Shown here: positions 56,278 to 64,000 of the stretch, piece after piece
How the letters are laid out: each line of letters opens with the position of its first letter
How positions within the stretch are numbered: position 1 is the stretch's first letter
NCBI GenBank assembly: GCA_030525285.1
Contig: JAUNFA010000005.1
Location: 28,707-92,706, forward strand
Length of the DNA: 64,000 nt
DNA from: Bacillota bacterium
Lineage (GTDB): Bacteria; Bacillota; Clostridia; Peptostreptococcales; Anaerovoracaceae
Reading direction: 5' to 3'
Made by a program: the position numbers and the translations under genes
Notes under the pieces: model-generated
The model's input: only the letters and a program-made list of their open reading frames with translations
What the model was told of the DNA's origin: nothing
Database searches by the model: none

Positions 56278-56493
56278 ATGAAGATGATAACCGAATTGAG
56301 ACAGAAATCTCAGATAACGATTCCTAAGGGAATCGTTACTAAGTTGTCCCTGCAGGAAGGCGATAAACTCGAGATTTATGAAGAGAACGGCGTTATTCAT
56401 ATCGTTCCTGTTGACGTATATCCGGTAGGATATATTGAAGGTCTTAAAAACGAAATAAAGCGCTTGAGAAAGGAAACAGGAACGGATAAATGA
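56278..56493 (+). CDS. AbrB/SpoVT-type DNA-binding regulator
   Basis: A 71-residue protein with a swapped-hairpin AbrB fold: TELRQKSQITIPKGIVTKLSLQEGDKLEI, then IHIVPVDVYP and a basic C-terminal helix. Starts at 56278 or 56284 are possible and neither has a clear ribosome site; a GTG at 56239 would add 13 residues. Its stop overlaps the next gene (ATGA), so the two are coupled and it may control that gene. Antitoxins share this fold, but no toxin is beside it. Confidence 0.8.
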   Translation: MKMITELRQKSQITIPKGIVTKLSLQEGDKLEIYEENGVIHIVPVDVYPVGYIEGLKNEIKRLRKETGTDK

Positions 56494-57977
56494 TTAAGAA
56501 AAAGGTAATAGCGGCAGTATTGTGCCTGATTATGACACTTACTGTTTTTGCGCCACAAATCACAGAACGGTCATATGCGGCGAATTTTACAATAAGAACG
56601 TCATTACCATCATATACTTCGACCATAGGTAAGAAGTATTATTATACTAATGACAATATTTATTATAAGTGCAATTACGGTCCGACTCTTAAATACTTCG
56701 CCAAAAAAGGCGGATATGTAAGGGGCAACTGCACTTGGTATGCATATGGCAGAGCAAGTGAACTCCTTGGAAAACCTTTAGATCAGAGGTTTTGCAGAAA
56801 TGCATCCATGTGGTATTCGATAAACAAAAAGGGTAAAATTTATCCTTATGGAAATAAGCCTAAGGTGGGAGCAATCGCTTGCTACAGTAACCATGTTGCG
56901 GTAGTTGAAAAGATTGTAAATGGAAAGGTTTATGTTTCGGAATCAGGATGGAGAGTAGGCCCGAAGAAACCAACGTCTGCATCACAAATATATTTTCATT
57001 ATGGGACTCCTTGGTACAGCAATGCGAGGTATATTTATATTCTTGACGGTAAGGATATCGGGTCAACGTCAGAAACAGATGAAACAAAGGATGTAAGCTA
57101 CAAGGTAAAAATTACGGCGAACTCTCTCAATATGAGAACCGGTCCGGGTACGGAATATTCCAGCAAGGGATATGTGAAAAAGGGAACATATAGTGTATTC
57201 AAAGAATGCAACGGATGGGGATATCTGAACACAGGTTGCTGGGTAAGCCTTAAATATACGACAAAGATTGAAAATTCGTCTTCATCGTCTTCGTCATCAT
57301 CCTCATCATCATCTTCATCTTCTTCTGCATGGAAGAATTACAAGGTGAAAATTACGGTTAAGGACCTGCATATGAGAAAGGGTCCGGGAACATCGTATAA
57401 GACTGCTGGATACGTGAAGCCGGGAACTTATGTGATAACGTCAGAGAAGAATGGATGGGGCAAACTGAGCACAAACGGTTACTGGGTTAAGTTGAGCTAC
57501 ACCAAGAAGGTGAACGAAACAACATCTTCATCGACAAGTAAACCTTCGACAAAACCGTCAACGGGAACATCATCTTCATCATCTTCTTCAAGTACTAATT
57601 CAGTATCAAAATCGAAGATGAATGTTAAAGTGACTGCCTCAGGTGTTACTATGAGGACAGGTGCAGGAAGTAAATACAAGTCAAAGGGTAAGGTGAAAAA
57701 AGGCAAGATTTACTCAATTAAGGCTGTTAAGAACGGATGGGGACAGTTAAGTTCCAACGGTTACTGGATATCGCTTAAAAAAACAAGCCTTTCGGGAAAA
57801 ACCAAAGTAAAAATCAGTGCAAGGGATTTGAATATGAGAGCGGGTGCAGGTATTAAATACAAGTCCAAAGGGCATGCCAAGAAAGGTTCATATACTCTTA
57901 AGGCTATCAAGAACGGATGGGGTCAGTTAAGTTCCAACGGTTACTGGGTGAACCTTAAATACATCAAACTTGTTTAA
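56490..57977 (+). CDS. Secreted CHAP-domain protein with four bacterial SH3 repeats
   Basis: A 495-residue exported protein. A signal peptide (about 1-31, ending RSYA) is followed by a CHAP amidase/endopeptidase domain with catalytic Cys81 (GNCTWYAYGRASELLG) and His135 (SNHVAVVEK). Four SH3b repeats come next, at about 203-260, 284-340, 377-434 and 438-495, each with an MRxGxGxxY core and an NGWGxL strand. Serine-rich linkers of 17 and 8 residues in a row part them. It probably cuts or binds peptidoglycan outside the cell. Its start overlaps the regulator gene by four bases. Confidence 0.9.
   Translation: MIKKKVIAAVLCLIMTLTVFAPQITERSYAANFTIRTSLPSYTSTIGKKYYYTNDNIYYKCNYGPTLKYFAKKGGYVRGNCTWYAYGRASELLGKPLDQRFCRNASMWYSINKKGKIYPYGNKPKVGAIACYSNHVAVVEKIVNGKVYVSESGWRVGPKKPTSASQIYFHYGTPWYSNARYIYILDGKDIGSTSETDETKDVSYKVKITANSLNMRTGPGTEYSSKGYVKKGTYSVFKECNGWGYLNTGCWVSLKYTTKIENSSSSSSSSSSSSSSSSSAWKNYKVKITVKDLHMRKGPGTSYKTAGYVKPGTYVITSEKNGWGKLSTNGYWVKLSYTKKVNETTSSSTSKPSTKPSTGTSSSSSSSSTNSVSKSKMNVKVTASGVTMRTGAGSKYKSKGKVKKGKIYSIKAVKNGWGQLSSNGYWISLKKTSLSGKTKVKISARDLNMRAGAGIKYKSKGHAKKGSYTLKAIKNGWGQLSSNGYWVNLKYIKLV
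57276..57326 (+). repeat. TCN trinucleotide tract encoding 17 serines
   Basis: Seventeen serine codons in a row, a mixture of TCA, TCT, TCG and TCC. In-frame slippage would change only the length of the linker between SH3 repeats 1 and 2. Confidence 0.85.
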
Positions 57978-58003
57978 TCTAAAATATAATATGATATAAT
58001 TAC

Positions 58004-58039
58004 AATGGTCTGTATTATGCAGACCATTGAATATTTTTT
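58004..58039 (+). terminator. Terminator after the CHAP gene
   Basis: A 9-bp perfect stem (AATGGTCTG with CAGACCATT, seven-base loop) followed by GAATATTTTTTG. Confidence 0.85.
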
Positions 58040-58056
58040 GATAATGAGGGGGCGGA

Positions 58057-59844
58057 ATGTTTCTTCCAATTAACAATAATGAAATGAAAGAGAGAGGATG
58101 GAATCAAGTTGATTTTGTCCTTGTTACCGGGGATGCTTATGTAGATCATCCGTCCTTCGGTACGTCCATAATCAGCAGGGTCCTCGAATCTTTTGGATAC
58201 AAGATAGGAATACTGTCACAACCAGACTGGTCGAATGTAGATGCCTTTAAGGAATTCGGCAGACCGAGACTGGGATTTCTTGTGAACAGTGGCAATGTGG
58301 ATTCTATGGTCAATCATTACTCCGTTTTCAAACATAGGAGAAAAAATGATTACTATTCGCCGGGGGGAAAAGCCGGCAGAAGACCAGACCGGGCTGTGAT
58401 TGTGTACAGTAACCGAATCAGAGAAGCATACAAGGATGTTCCTATCATAATAGGGGGGCTTGAGGCGAGTTTGAGGCGTTTTGGTCATTATGACTATTGG
58501 GATAACAAGGTCAGAAGGTCAATACTTATGGACTCAAGAGCCGACATTTTGATTTACGGAATGGGTGAAAAAGCTTCGGTTGAAATTGCAGAAGCATTAG
58601 ACTCGGGTATTGAAGCACATGATATAAGCTGGATAAGAGGCACCTGTGTAAGGATTAAAAACTCGGGGCTTTATGAGGAACCGGACGATATTCTGTTGCC
58701 AGCTTTTGAAGATATATGTAAATCAAAGGAAGCTTACTGTCATAGTTTTGCGAAACAATACAGAAGCAATGATCCCATTGTGGGAAGACGAATTATTGAA
58801 AGCTATCCCGGAGGTATGAATGTTGTGCAGAATCCGCCACAGCCACCACTTGAGAGAGACGAACTGGACAGGGTATATAGCCTTCCTTACATGCGGGACT
58901 ATCATCCTTCATATGAAAGGGATGGCGGTGTTCCGGCGATTAAAGAAGTTAAGTTCAGCATAACTTCCAACAGGGGTTGCTTCGGAGGATGCTCCTTCTG
59001 TGCCATCACATATCATCAGGGGAGAGAGGTCAGAAGCAGAAGCCTTGAATCGATTGTGAACGAGGCTAAAATCATTTCACAGCTGCCTGATTTCAAAGGG
59101 TACATTCATGATGTAGGCGGACCTACGGCAAATTTCAGAAATCCATCGTGCAGCAAACAGCTGGAGCATGGAATGTGTCAAAAGAAGGATTGTCTGTATC
59201 CGAAGCCCTGCAATCAGCTACAAGTGGATCACAGTGATTATATCAGGGTTCTTGACGCAGTAAGGTCATTGCCGGGAATAAAGAAAGTGTTTATCAGATC
59301 AGGTATCAGATTTGATTATATGATGGCCGATAAGGACAAATCGTTTATGGAACGGCTGTGCAAATACCATGTGAGCGGAATTCTCAAGGTGGCACCGGAG
59401 CACGTATCTCCTCAAGTGTTGTCCAAAATGCACAAACCATCGATTGAAGTCTTTGATAAATTCTGCAAAAGATATGAAAATACAAACAGAAAGCTAAGAA
59501 AAGAACAGTATATGGTACCTTATTTTATTTCGTCACATCCGGGGAGCACTCTTGATGATGCTATAGATCTGGCACTGTATCTTAAAAAAACCGGCTTCGT
59601 TCCGGATCAAGTTCAGGACTTTTATCCGACACCGGGAACTTTGTCAACATGTATGTACTATGCAGAGATGGACCCGTTCACCATGGAGCATATTTATGTT
59701 GCCAAGGATCTTGAAGAGAAGAAAATGCAGCGTGCGCTTATGCATTTTAACAAAAAAGAAAATAGAAACACAGTAATCAAAGCGCTCAACAAGGCTGGGC
59801 GCAAGGATTTGATCCCTGTGTTGTTAGGACGCAGAAATGGATGA
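58057..59844 (+). CDS. YgiQ family radical SAM protein
   Basis: A 595-residue radical SAM protein of unknown reaction (UPF0313). An N-terminal domain (LPINNNEMKERGWNQVDFVLVTGDAYVDHPSFG) with the family's GLEASLRRFGHYDYW is followed by the cluster motif CFGGCSFC and GGPTANFRNPSC with further cysteines that may hold a second cluster (CQKKDCLYPKPC). Length is slightly short of many members, which have a disordered tail. GAGGGGG precedes the ATG; it overlaps the methyltransferase by eight bases. Confidence 0.92.
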   Translation: MFLPINNNEMKERGWNQVDFVLVTGDAYVDHPSFGTSIISRVLESFGYKIGILSQPDWSNVDAFKEFGRPRLGFLVNSGNVDSMVNHYSVFKHRRKNDYYSPGGKAGRRPDRAVIVYSNRIREAYKDVPIIIGGLEASLRRFGHYDYWDNKVRRSILMDSRADILIYGMGEKASVEIAEALDSGIEAHDISWIRGTCVRIKNSGLYEEPDDILLPAFEDICKSKEAYCHSFAKQYRSNDPIVGRRIIESYPGGMNVVQNPPQPPLERDELDRVYSLPYMRDYHPSYERDGGVPAIKEVKFSITSNRGCFGGCSFCAITYHQGREVRSRSLESIVNEAKIISQLPDFKGYIHDVGGPTANFRNPSCSKQLEHGMCQKKDCLYPKPCNQLQVDHSDYIRVLDAVRSLPGIKKVFIRSGIRFDYMMADKDKSFMERLCKYHVSGILKVAPEHVSPQVLSKMHKPSIEVFDKFCKRYENTNRKLRKEQYMVPYFISSHPGSTLDDAIDLALYLKKTGFVPDQVQDFYPTPGTLSTCMYYAEMDPFTMEHIYVAKDLEEKKMQRALMHFNKKENRNTVIKALNKAGRKDLIPVLLGRRNG

Positions 59845-61024
59845 GTTAAGACAGATTACAAATGCATATTACAGGGCGGTTGAAGAATACGAGAACATAA
59901 TGAAAGACACGAAAGCCAATAACTTTAAAAAAGTTGATGAATTCGGAAAAGGTGTCAGCAGAATTGCTCTCGGTGACAATTTGAATTACATGAAACACCT
60001 TATTATAAATGAAAACATGGAGAGAAAAATTCAGTTGGTATATATAGATCCGCCATTTTTTGCACGAGAAAAATTCATGTCTTCTATTCGCCTAAAGTCC
60101 GAAAAACTGGGAGAATCGCCGGTAATAAAAATCGGAGCTTATGACGATAATACAGGAAGAAGTCTTGAAGAATATCTTGAAGAACTGTGTCTGAGACTTA
60201 TGATGATTAGAGAACTTCTTGCAGATACTGGACTGATATGGCTCCATCTTGACAGAAGAGTGACACATTATGCCAAAATTCTCATGGACATGATTTACGG
60301 TTCGGAAAACTTCATAAATGAAATAATCTGGACTTACAAATCAGGTGGTGCCGGCAAAGGATGTTTTGCAAAAAAGCATGACAATATACTGGCTTATGCT
60401 AAGGGCAGAAAGTACAAATTCAATACTCTCAGGGAAAAATCCTATAACAGGGGAATGAAACCGTATAGATTTAAAGGCGTCGAAGAGTTTGAAGATGAAA
60501 ACGGCTGGTATACTATGGTTAACATGAAGGACGTGTGGAACATTGATATGGTGGGAAGAACCTCATCAGAAAGACAGGGATATGCCACACAGAAACCTGA
60601 GAAACTTATGGAACGAATCATTAATTCATGCTCAGATAAAGGCGATATATGTGCTGATTTTTACAGTGGGTCAGGTGCATTTCCTGCAGTGTGTGACCGA
60701 AGCGGGAGAAAGTGGATTTCGTGTGACAGCAATCCAGGTGCATTGACAACACAGATTGGGAGAATGGCCGAAAGTGACGGAGGATTTACCGTTGTAGCGG
60801 AAAATGAGTGGCCTGAAGGAGAGGTTGTAGTTAAAAATGATGAGCTTACAGATTACAGTGCGCCGATTGATAATGTAATGAGCTCGAAGGGTGATACACT
60901 TGCTGAATACATGAAAGAAGATGGACGCTGTTTCATAAAGTTTCATCGAACTCTAAAGGATGAAAATGGAAATTACATTGCAGGATATGATATACTTGGC
61001 AACAGGTTTAAAAAATATTTTTAG
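59837..61024 (+). CDS. Solitary site-specific DNA methyltransferase (beta-class)
   Basis: A 395-residue amino-methyltransferase with the beta order: catalytic motif IV DPPF (71-74, in LVYIDPPFFA) comes first, TQKPEKLMERII next, and SAM motif I ADFYSGSGAF (273-282) last. The target (N6-adenine or N4-cytosine) and site cannot be read from sequence. No restriction nuclease or specificity gene is near. It overlaps ygiQ, a housekeeping gene, so it looks like a resident regulatory or unassigned methyltransferase rather than part of a mobile restriction system. Motif IV has Phe for the usual Tyr, as is known in some families. Confidence 0.85.
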   Translation: MDELRQITNAYYRAVEEYENIMKDTKANNFKKVDEFGKGVSRIALGDNLNYMKHLIINENMERKIQLVYIDPPFFAREKFMSSIRLKSEKLGESPVIKIGAYDDNTGRSLEEYLEELCLRLMMIRELLADTGLIWLHLDRRVTHYAKILMDMIYGSENFINEIIWTYKSGGAGKGCFAKKHDNILAYAKGRKYKFNTLREKSYNRGMKPYRFKGVEEFEDENGWYTMVNMKDVWNIDMVGRTSSERQGYATQKPEKLMERIINSCSDKGDICADFYSGSGAFPAVCDRSGRKWISCDSNPGALTTQIGRMAESDGGFTVVAENEWPEGEVVVKNDELTDYSAPIDNVMSSKGDTLAEYMKEDGRCFIKFHRTLKDENGNYIAGYDILGNRFKKYF

Positions 61025-61070
61025 TTACAACATTAGAAGACAATAGTCGTAGTAGACGGAAGGAATATCA

Positions 61071-62219
61071 ATGAAATTAGAGCTGATAGCAACGGCTACA
61101 TTCGGACTTGAAGCAGTTGTTAAAAGAGAGATAATGAATCTCGGCTACAAAATACTCAAAACTGAAGACGGTAAAGTTACATATATGGGAGATGAGAGAG
61201 CGATTGTCAGATCAAATTTATGGCTTAGATGTGCTGACAGAGTTCTTCTTAAAATGGCAGAATTTAAGGCTCTCGAGTTTGAAGAACTTTTCCAGCAGAC
61301 TAAGGGAATCGCCTGGGAGAATCTTATTCCCATTGACGGTAAATTCACAGTTACCTGCACAACGGTGAAATCAAAGCTTCACAGTGAACCTGCTGTTCAG
61401 AAAATAGTAAAGAAGGCAATTGTTGAAAGACTTGCAAGCATTTACGGCATTGAGCATTTTGAGGAAACAGGTGCACTTTATACGGTGAAGGCGACGCTTT
61501 TGAAAGACAGAGTGACTTTAACGGTGGACACGTCCGGAACAGGTCTTCACAAGCGCGGGTACAGAGTGAAGGATGTTGCGGCACCTATTAAGGAAACCCT
61601 GGCAGCTGCAATGGTTTCGCTGACATTCTGGAATAAGAACCGACTGCTTGTAGACCCTTGCTGTGGGTCAGGTACAGTACCTATTGAAGCTGCAATGATA
61701 GGCAGGAACATTGCCCCGGGAATAGGCAGAAATTTTGCATCAGAAGAGTGGGACATCATAGATAATGACATATGGAAAGAAGAACGCAAGAAGGCCTACG
61801 ATGAGATGGATTACGAGAGCAATCTTCAGATATTTGGTTCCGACATTAATCCCAAGGCTGTGGCTGCGGCCAGAATGAATGCTGAAGAAGCAGGAGTTGA
61901 TGACTGCATTAAATTTACTGTCAATGATGTGGCCAGACTCAAACCTCAGGGGGAAAATGGAATAATAATCACAAATCCCCCTTACGGTGAAAGAATCGGG
62001 GATAAGGAGGCAATTGAAAAGATATATGCGGCATTGAACAGATTCTGTGCAGATAATTCGGACTGGTCTTTGTTCATGATAACAACCGACAAAGAGGCTG
62101 AAGAAGCTGTAATGGGACGTAAAGCAAACAGACGCCGTAAACTTTACAACGGCAGACTTGAGGTTTGCTACTATCAGTTTCACGGAGAAAAGACAATGAA
62201 GTTAATGATAAGGAGGTAA
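61071..62219 (+). CDS. THUMP-domain 23S rRNA methyltransferase (RlmL/YpsC-like)
   Basis: A 382-residue SAM methyltransferase. An N-terminal ferredoxin-like and THUMP domain (ATATFGLEAVVKREI, LHSEPAVQKIVKKA) precedes the catalytic domain with VDPCCGSGTVPIEAAMIGRNIAPG, FGSDINPKAVAAARMNAE and the NPPYGERIG target-base motif. It lacks the C-terminal RlmK half of the E. coli fusion, as is usual in Bacillota. RBS GGAAGGA precedes the ATG. Confidence 0.9.
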   Translation: MKLELIATATFGLEAVVKREIMNLGYKILKTEDGKVTYMGDERAIVRSNLWLRCADRVLLKMAEFKALEFEELFQQTKGIAWENLIPIDGKFTVTCTTVKSKLHSEPAVQKIVKKAIVERLASIYGIEHFEETGALYTVKATLLKDRVTLTVDTSGTGLHKRGYRVKDVAAPIKETLAAAMVSLTFWNKNRLLVDPCCGSGTVPIEAAMIGRNIAPGIGRNFASEEWDIIDNDIWKEERKKAYDEMDYESNLQIFGSDINPKAVAAARMNAEEAGVDDCIKFTVNDVARLKPQGENGIIITNPPYGERIGDKEAIEKIYAALNRFCADNSDWSLFMITTDKEAEEAVMGRKANRRRKLYNGRLEVCYYQFHGEKTMKLMIRR

Positions 62220-62222
62220 AAA

Positions 62223-63230
62223 ATGAGCGTTGATTTAAGAGGGAAAAGTTTTCTTACACTAATGGATTTTTCACCTGAAGAGATAAGATATCTTCTTGAT
62301 CTGGGGCACAAACTCAAGGCCAAGAAAAAGTCCGGTGAGGTAGGTGAACTTCTCAGAGGTAAGAATGTAGTGCTCATGTTTGACAAGACATCAACACGTA
62401 CCAGATGCTCCTTTGAGGTGGCGTGTCATGATGAGGGGGCACATGTGACATATCTCGATTCAAAGAGCTCTCAGGTGGGCAAAAAAGAAAGCATAGAAGA
62501 TTCAGCGAGAATTCTCGGAGGATTTTTTGACGGCATAGAGTACAGAGGATACAGTCAGCAACTGGTTGAAGACCTGGCGAAATATTCAGGTATACCTGTA
62601 TGGAACGGGCTTACTGATGTAGATCATCCTACTCAGATACTTGCAGACATGATGACAATTGAAGAACATCTCGATAAGCCGCTCAAGGATGTTAAAGTGG
62701 TATTCTGCGGTGATATAAGAAACAATATGTGCTATGCGTGGATGTACGGATGTGCAAAGATGGGAATGAAATTTGTGGCTTACGGTCCGGATGTTTTGGC
62801 TGAACAGATGAATCGGGAAGCAATGGAACTGGCAGCGGCGACTGCGGCTGAAACAGGTGCTGTGATAGAAGTGGGTTCGGATATTGAACTGATAAAGGGT
62901 GCAGATGTTATTTATACGGACGTATGGGCGTCCATGGGTGAGGAGGAACAGATTCCGGAGAGGGTAAAGCTTCTTTCACCGTTTAAAATTACAATGGATA
63001 TGCTTGATGCCACAGGCAATCCGGATATCCTTTTTCTTCACTGTCTGCCTGCTTTTCACGATTTTAACACTGAAATGGCAAGAACTCAGATGGAGGCGGG
63101 ATACGATATAAGGGAAGTTACCGATGAAGTTTTCAGAAGCAGGCATTCAGTTGTATTTGACGAGGCTGAAAACAGAATGCATTCAATCAAGGCTATTGTG
63201 GTTGCAACCATGGGCGATGTAATCGTATAA
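62223..63230 (+). CDS. Ornithine carbamoyltransferase
   Basis: A 335-residue enzyme joining carbamoyl phosphate and ornithine. The carbamoyl phosphate motif is STRTRCSFE, the ornithine motif DVWASMGEE and the catalytic HCLPAFHD are intact. Length and the extended C-terminus look more like the catabolic ArcB form than the shorter anabolic ArgF, but no arcA, arcC or arg gene is beside it, so direction is open. It starts three bases after the previous stop, with AAGGAGG in the end of that gene. Confidence 0.9.
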   Translation: MSVDLRGKSFLTLMDFSPEEIRYLLDLGHKLKAKKKSGEVGELLRGKNVVLMFDKTSTRTRCSFEVACHDEGAHVTYLDSKSSQVGKKESIEDSARILGGFFDGIEYRGYSQQLVEDLAKYSGIPVWNGLTDVDHPTQILADMMTIEEHLDKPLKDVKVVFCGDIRNNMCYAWMYGCAKMGMKFVAYGPDVLAEQMNREAMELAAATAAETGAVIEVGSDIELIKGADVIYTDVWASMGEEEQIPERVKLLSPFKITMDMLDATGNPDILFLHCLPAFHDFNTEMARTQMEAGYDIREVTDEVFRSRHSVVFDEAENRMHSIKAIVVATMGDVIV

Positions 63231-63262
63231 CACATTGATAAACAGATTGCAATAAAAACTTC

Positions 63263-63291
63263 TTGCTAAAATTGTATACAAGTGTTATTAT
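63263..63291 (+). promoter_or_regulatory. Promoter of the CYTH gene
   Basis: TTGCTA (63263-63268), 17 bp and TATTAT (63286-63291). The spacer contains a TTGTATACAA palindrome (63272-63281), also found at the rpsU promoter. Confidence 0.75.
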
Positions 63292-63353
63292 GCTACCATA
63301 CGTTTTTTGAGAACCTATGATTTACAGGGTTAGAGAAAGCAAAGGAGAGTCTC

Positions 63354-63971
63354 ATGGAAATTGAACTGAAGTTTAACATTCAGTCAGACCGGGTAGCTGA
63401 TGCTATATGGGAGGACGAACTGTTCGCCTCAATGGAGGAGGCTGATTCCAGAGAGGAAATGTGTCTGGATGCCAGATACTATGATACAGCAGATTATGCA
63501 TTGTCAAAATCCTATATTGCATACAGAGTAAGAAAAGAAGGCGAACGCTGGGTTGCAGCTCTCAAATGGAGAGGTACTAATGTGGGTGCACTCCACAAAA
63601 GAGAAGAACTTTGTGTGCCTGTATACGACAATAAGCCGGATGTTTCCATTTTCGCCCAGAGTGATATGGGTGATGAACTTATGCGTATTACAGGTGGCAG
63701 AGAGCTTGAATGCATCTTCAAAACACAGGTTCATCGCAAAATGTTCAGGATTGATACGGGTACAAGCATATTTGAAATAAGCATAGATAGTGGCAGAATT
63801 CTTACACCATACGGTCAGGAACCGATAAATGAGGTTGAAATTGAATTGTATTCGGGTGAAACTGATGAGCTTCTTGAAATCGGCAAGATGCTTACTGACA
63901 GATACGAACTTACAATTGCCGAAAACAGTAAATATGCCAGAGGTATCAATCTGATAATGAATGGTAGATAA
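63354..63971 (+). CDS. CYTH domain protein (inorganic triphosphatase-like)
   Basis: A 205-residue tunnel-fold protein. The N-terminal EIELKF is the ExExK metal-binding motif, followed by ARYYDTADYAL, YRVRKEGERWVAALKWRG and late acidic strands (EISIDSGRIL, INEVEIELYSG). Members hydrolyse triphosphate or thiamine triphosphate; no CHAD domain is attached. AAAGGAG precedes the ATG and it has its own promoter. Nothing further is seen to the end of the window. Confidence 0.88.
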   Translation: MEIELKFNIQSDRVADAIWEDELFASMEEADSREEMCLDARYYDTADYALSKSYIAYRVRKEGERWVAALKWRGTNVGALHKREELCVPVYDNKPDVSIFAQSDMGDELMRITGGRELECIFKTQVHRKMFRIDTGTSIFEISIDSGRILTPYGQEPINEVEIELYSGETDELLEIGKMLTDRYELTIAENSKYARGINLIMNGR

Positions 63972-64000
63972 TTTGTAATATCAAGGCGTTTCACGGAATG

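Noticed and set aside
57276..57326. CRISPR-like short repeats
   Set aside because: They are in-frame serine codons with no spacers; no repeat-spacer array was seen anywhere in the window.
56278..57977. Toxin-antitoxin pair (AbrB-type antitoxin plus partner)
   Set aside because: The partner has a signal peptide, CHAP domain and SH3 repeats and is far larger than a toxin of this type.
59837..61024. Type III restriction-modification Mod subunit
   Set aside because: Too short for most Mod proteins and no res gene on either side; called a solitary methyltransferase.

Overview
The window is a stretch of low-to-moderate GC chromosome from a Gram-positive, almost certainly anaerobic member of the Clostridia. 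The evidence is a SCIFF peptide with its radical SAM maturase (a pair typical of Clostridia), a PolC-type replicative polymerase, short-form HisG with HisZ, a CIRCE-controlled hrcA-grpE-dnaK-dnaJ operon, the MEP isoprenoid genes dxr and ispG, and Bacillota-type promoters and Shine-Dalgarno sites. The family cannot be fixed from sequence alone. Nearly all genes lie on the + strand. The content is housekeeping and I see no phage, IS element, CRISPR array, rRNA or tRNA.

Layout. 1-3.4 kb: end of etfA, the SCIFF peptide and maturase (- strand), 5-formyl-THF cyclo-ligase and larB. 3.4-9.5 kb: a hisZGCBHAFI operon behind a promoter with two palindromic operators. 9.5-10.2 kb: an MgtC-like membrane protein (- strand). 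10.2-20.2 kb: pyrH-frr, then uppS-cdsA-dxr-rseP-ispG-polC. 20.2-28.6 kb: rimP-nusA-ylxR-ylxQ-infB-rbfA-nrnA-truB-ribF. 28.7-31.3 kb: rpsO and pnp, each with a structured leader. 31.3-40.9 kb: a phosphate island with pstSCAB-phoU-HAD phosphatase, a divergent small membrane protein, a Na/Pi cotransporter and a PhoP/PhoR pair. 41-46 kb: gpmI (-) and addA. 46.1-50.8 kb: the heat-shock operon. 50.9-56.0 kb: prmA-rsmE-mtaB-ylmH, a HIT protein, rpsU and yqeY. 56.2-58 kb: an AbrB-like regulator overlapping a secreted CHAP/SH3 protein. 58-64 kb: ygiQ, a solitary DNA methyltransferase, an RlmL-like rRNA methyltransferase, ornithine carbamoyltransferase and a CYTH protein.

The points most worth a second look are these. 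(1) Three promoters in the phosphate island share exactly the same arrangement of TTTTAC boxes and -10 element; one of them drives an unrecognised 78-residue two-helix membrane protein. (2) PolC lacks the whole 3'-5' exonuclease domain that is normally inserted in its PHP domain. (3) The SCIFF peptide has serine at the position expected to be the thioether-donor cysteine and an extra cysteine near its C-terminus. (4) The his promoter carries an operator between -35 and -10 and a second copy downstream. (5) The rimP-nusA and rpsO transcripts have leaders that look like attenuation or switch structures. All calls are by eye from the sequence and the supplied translations; no database search was run.
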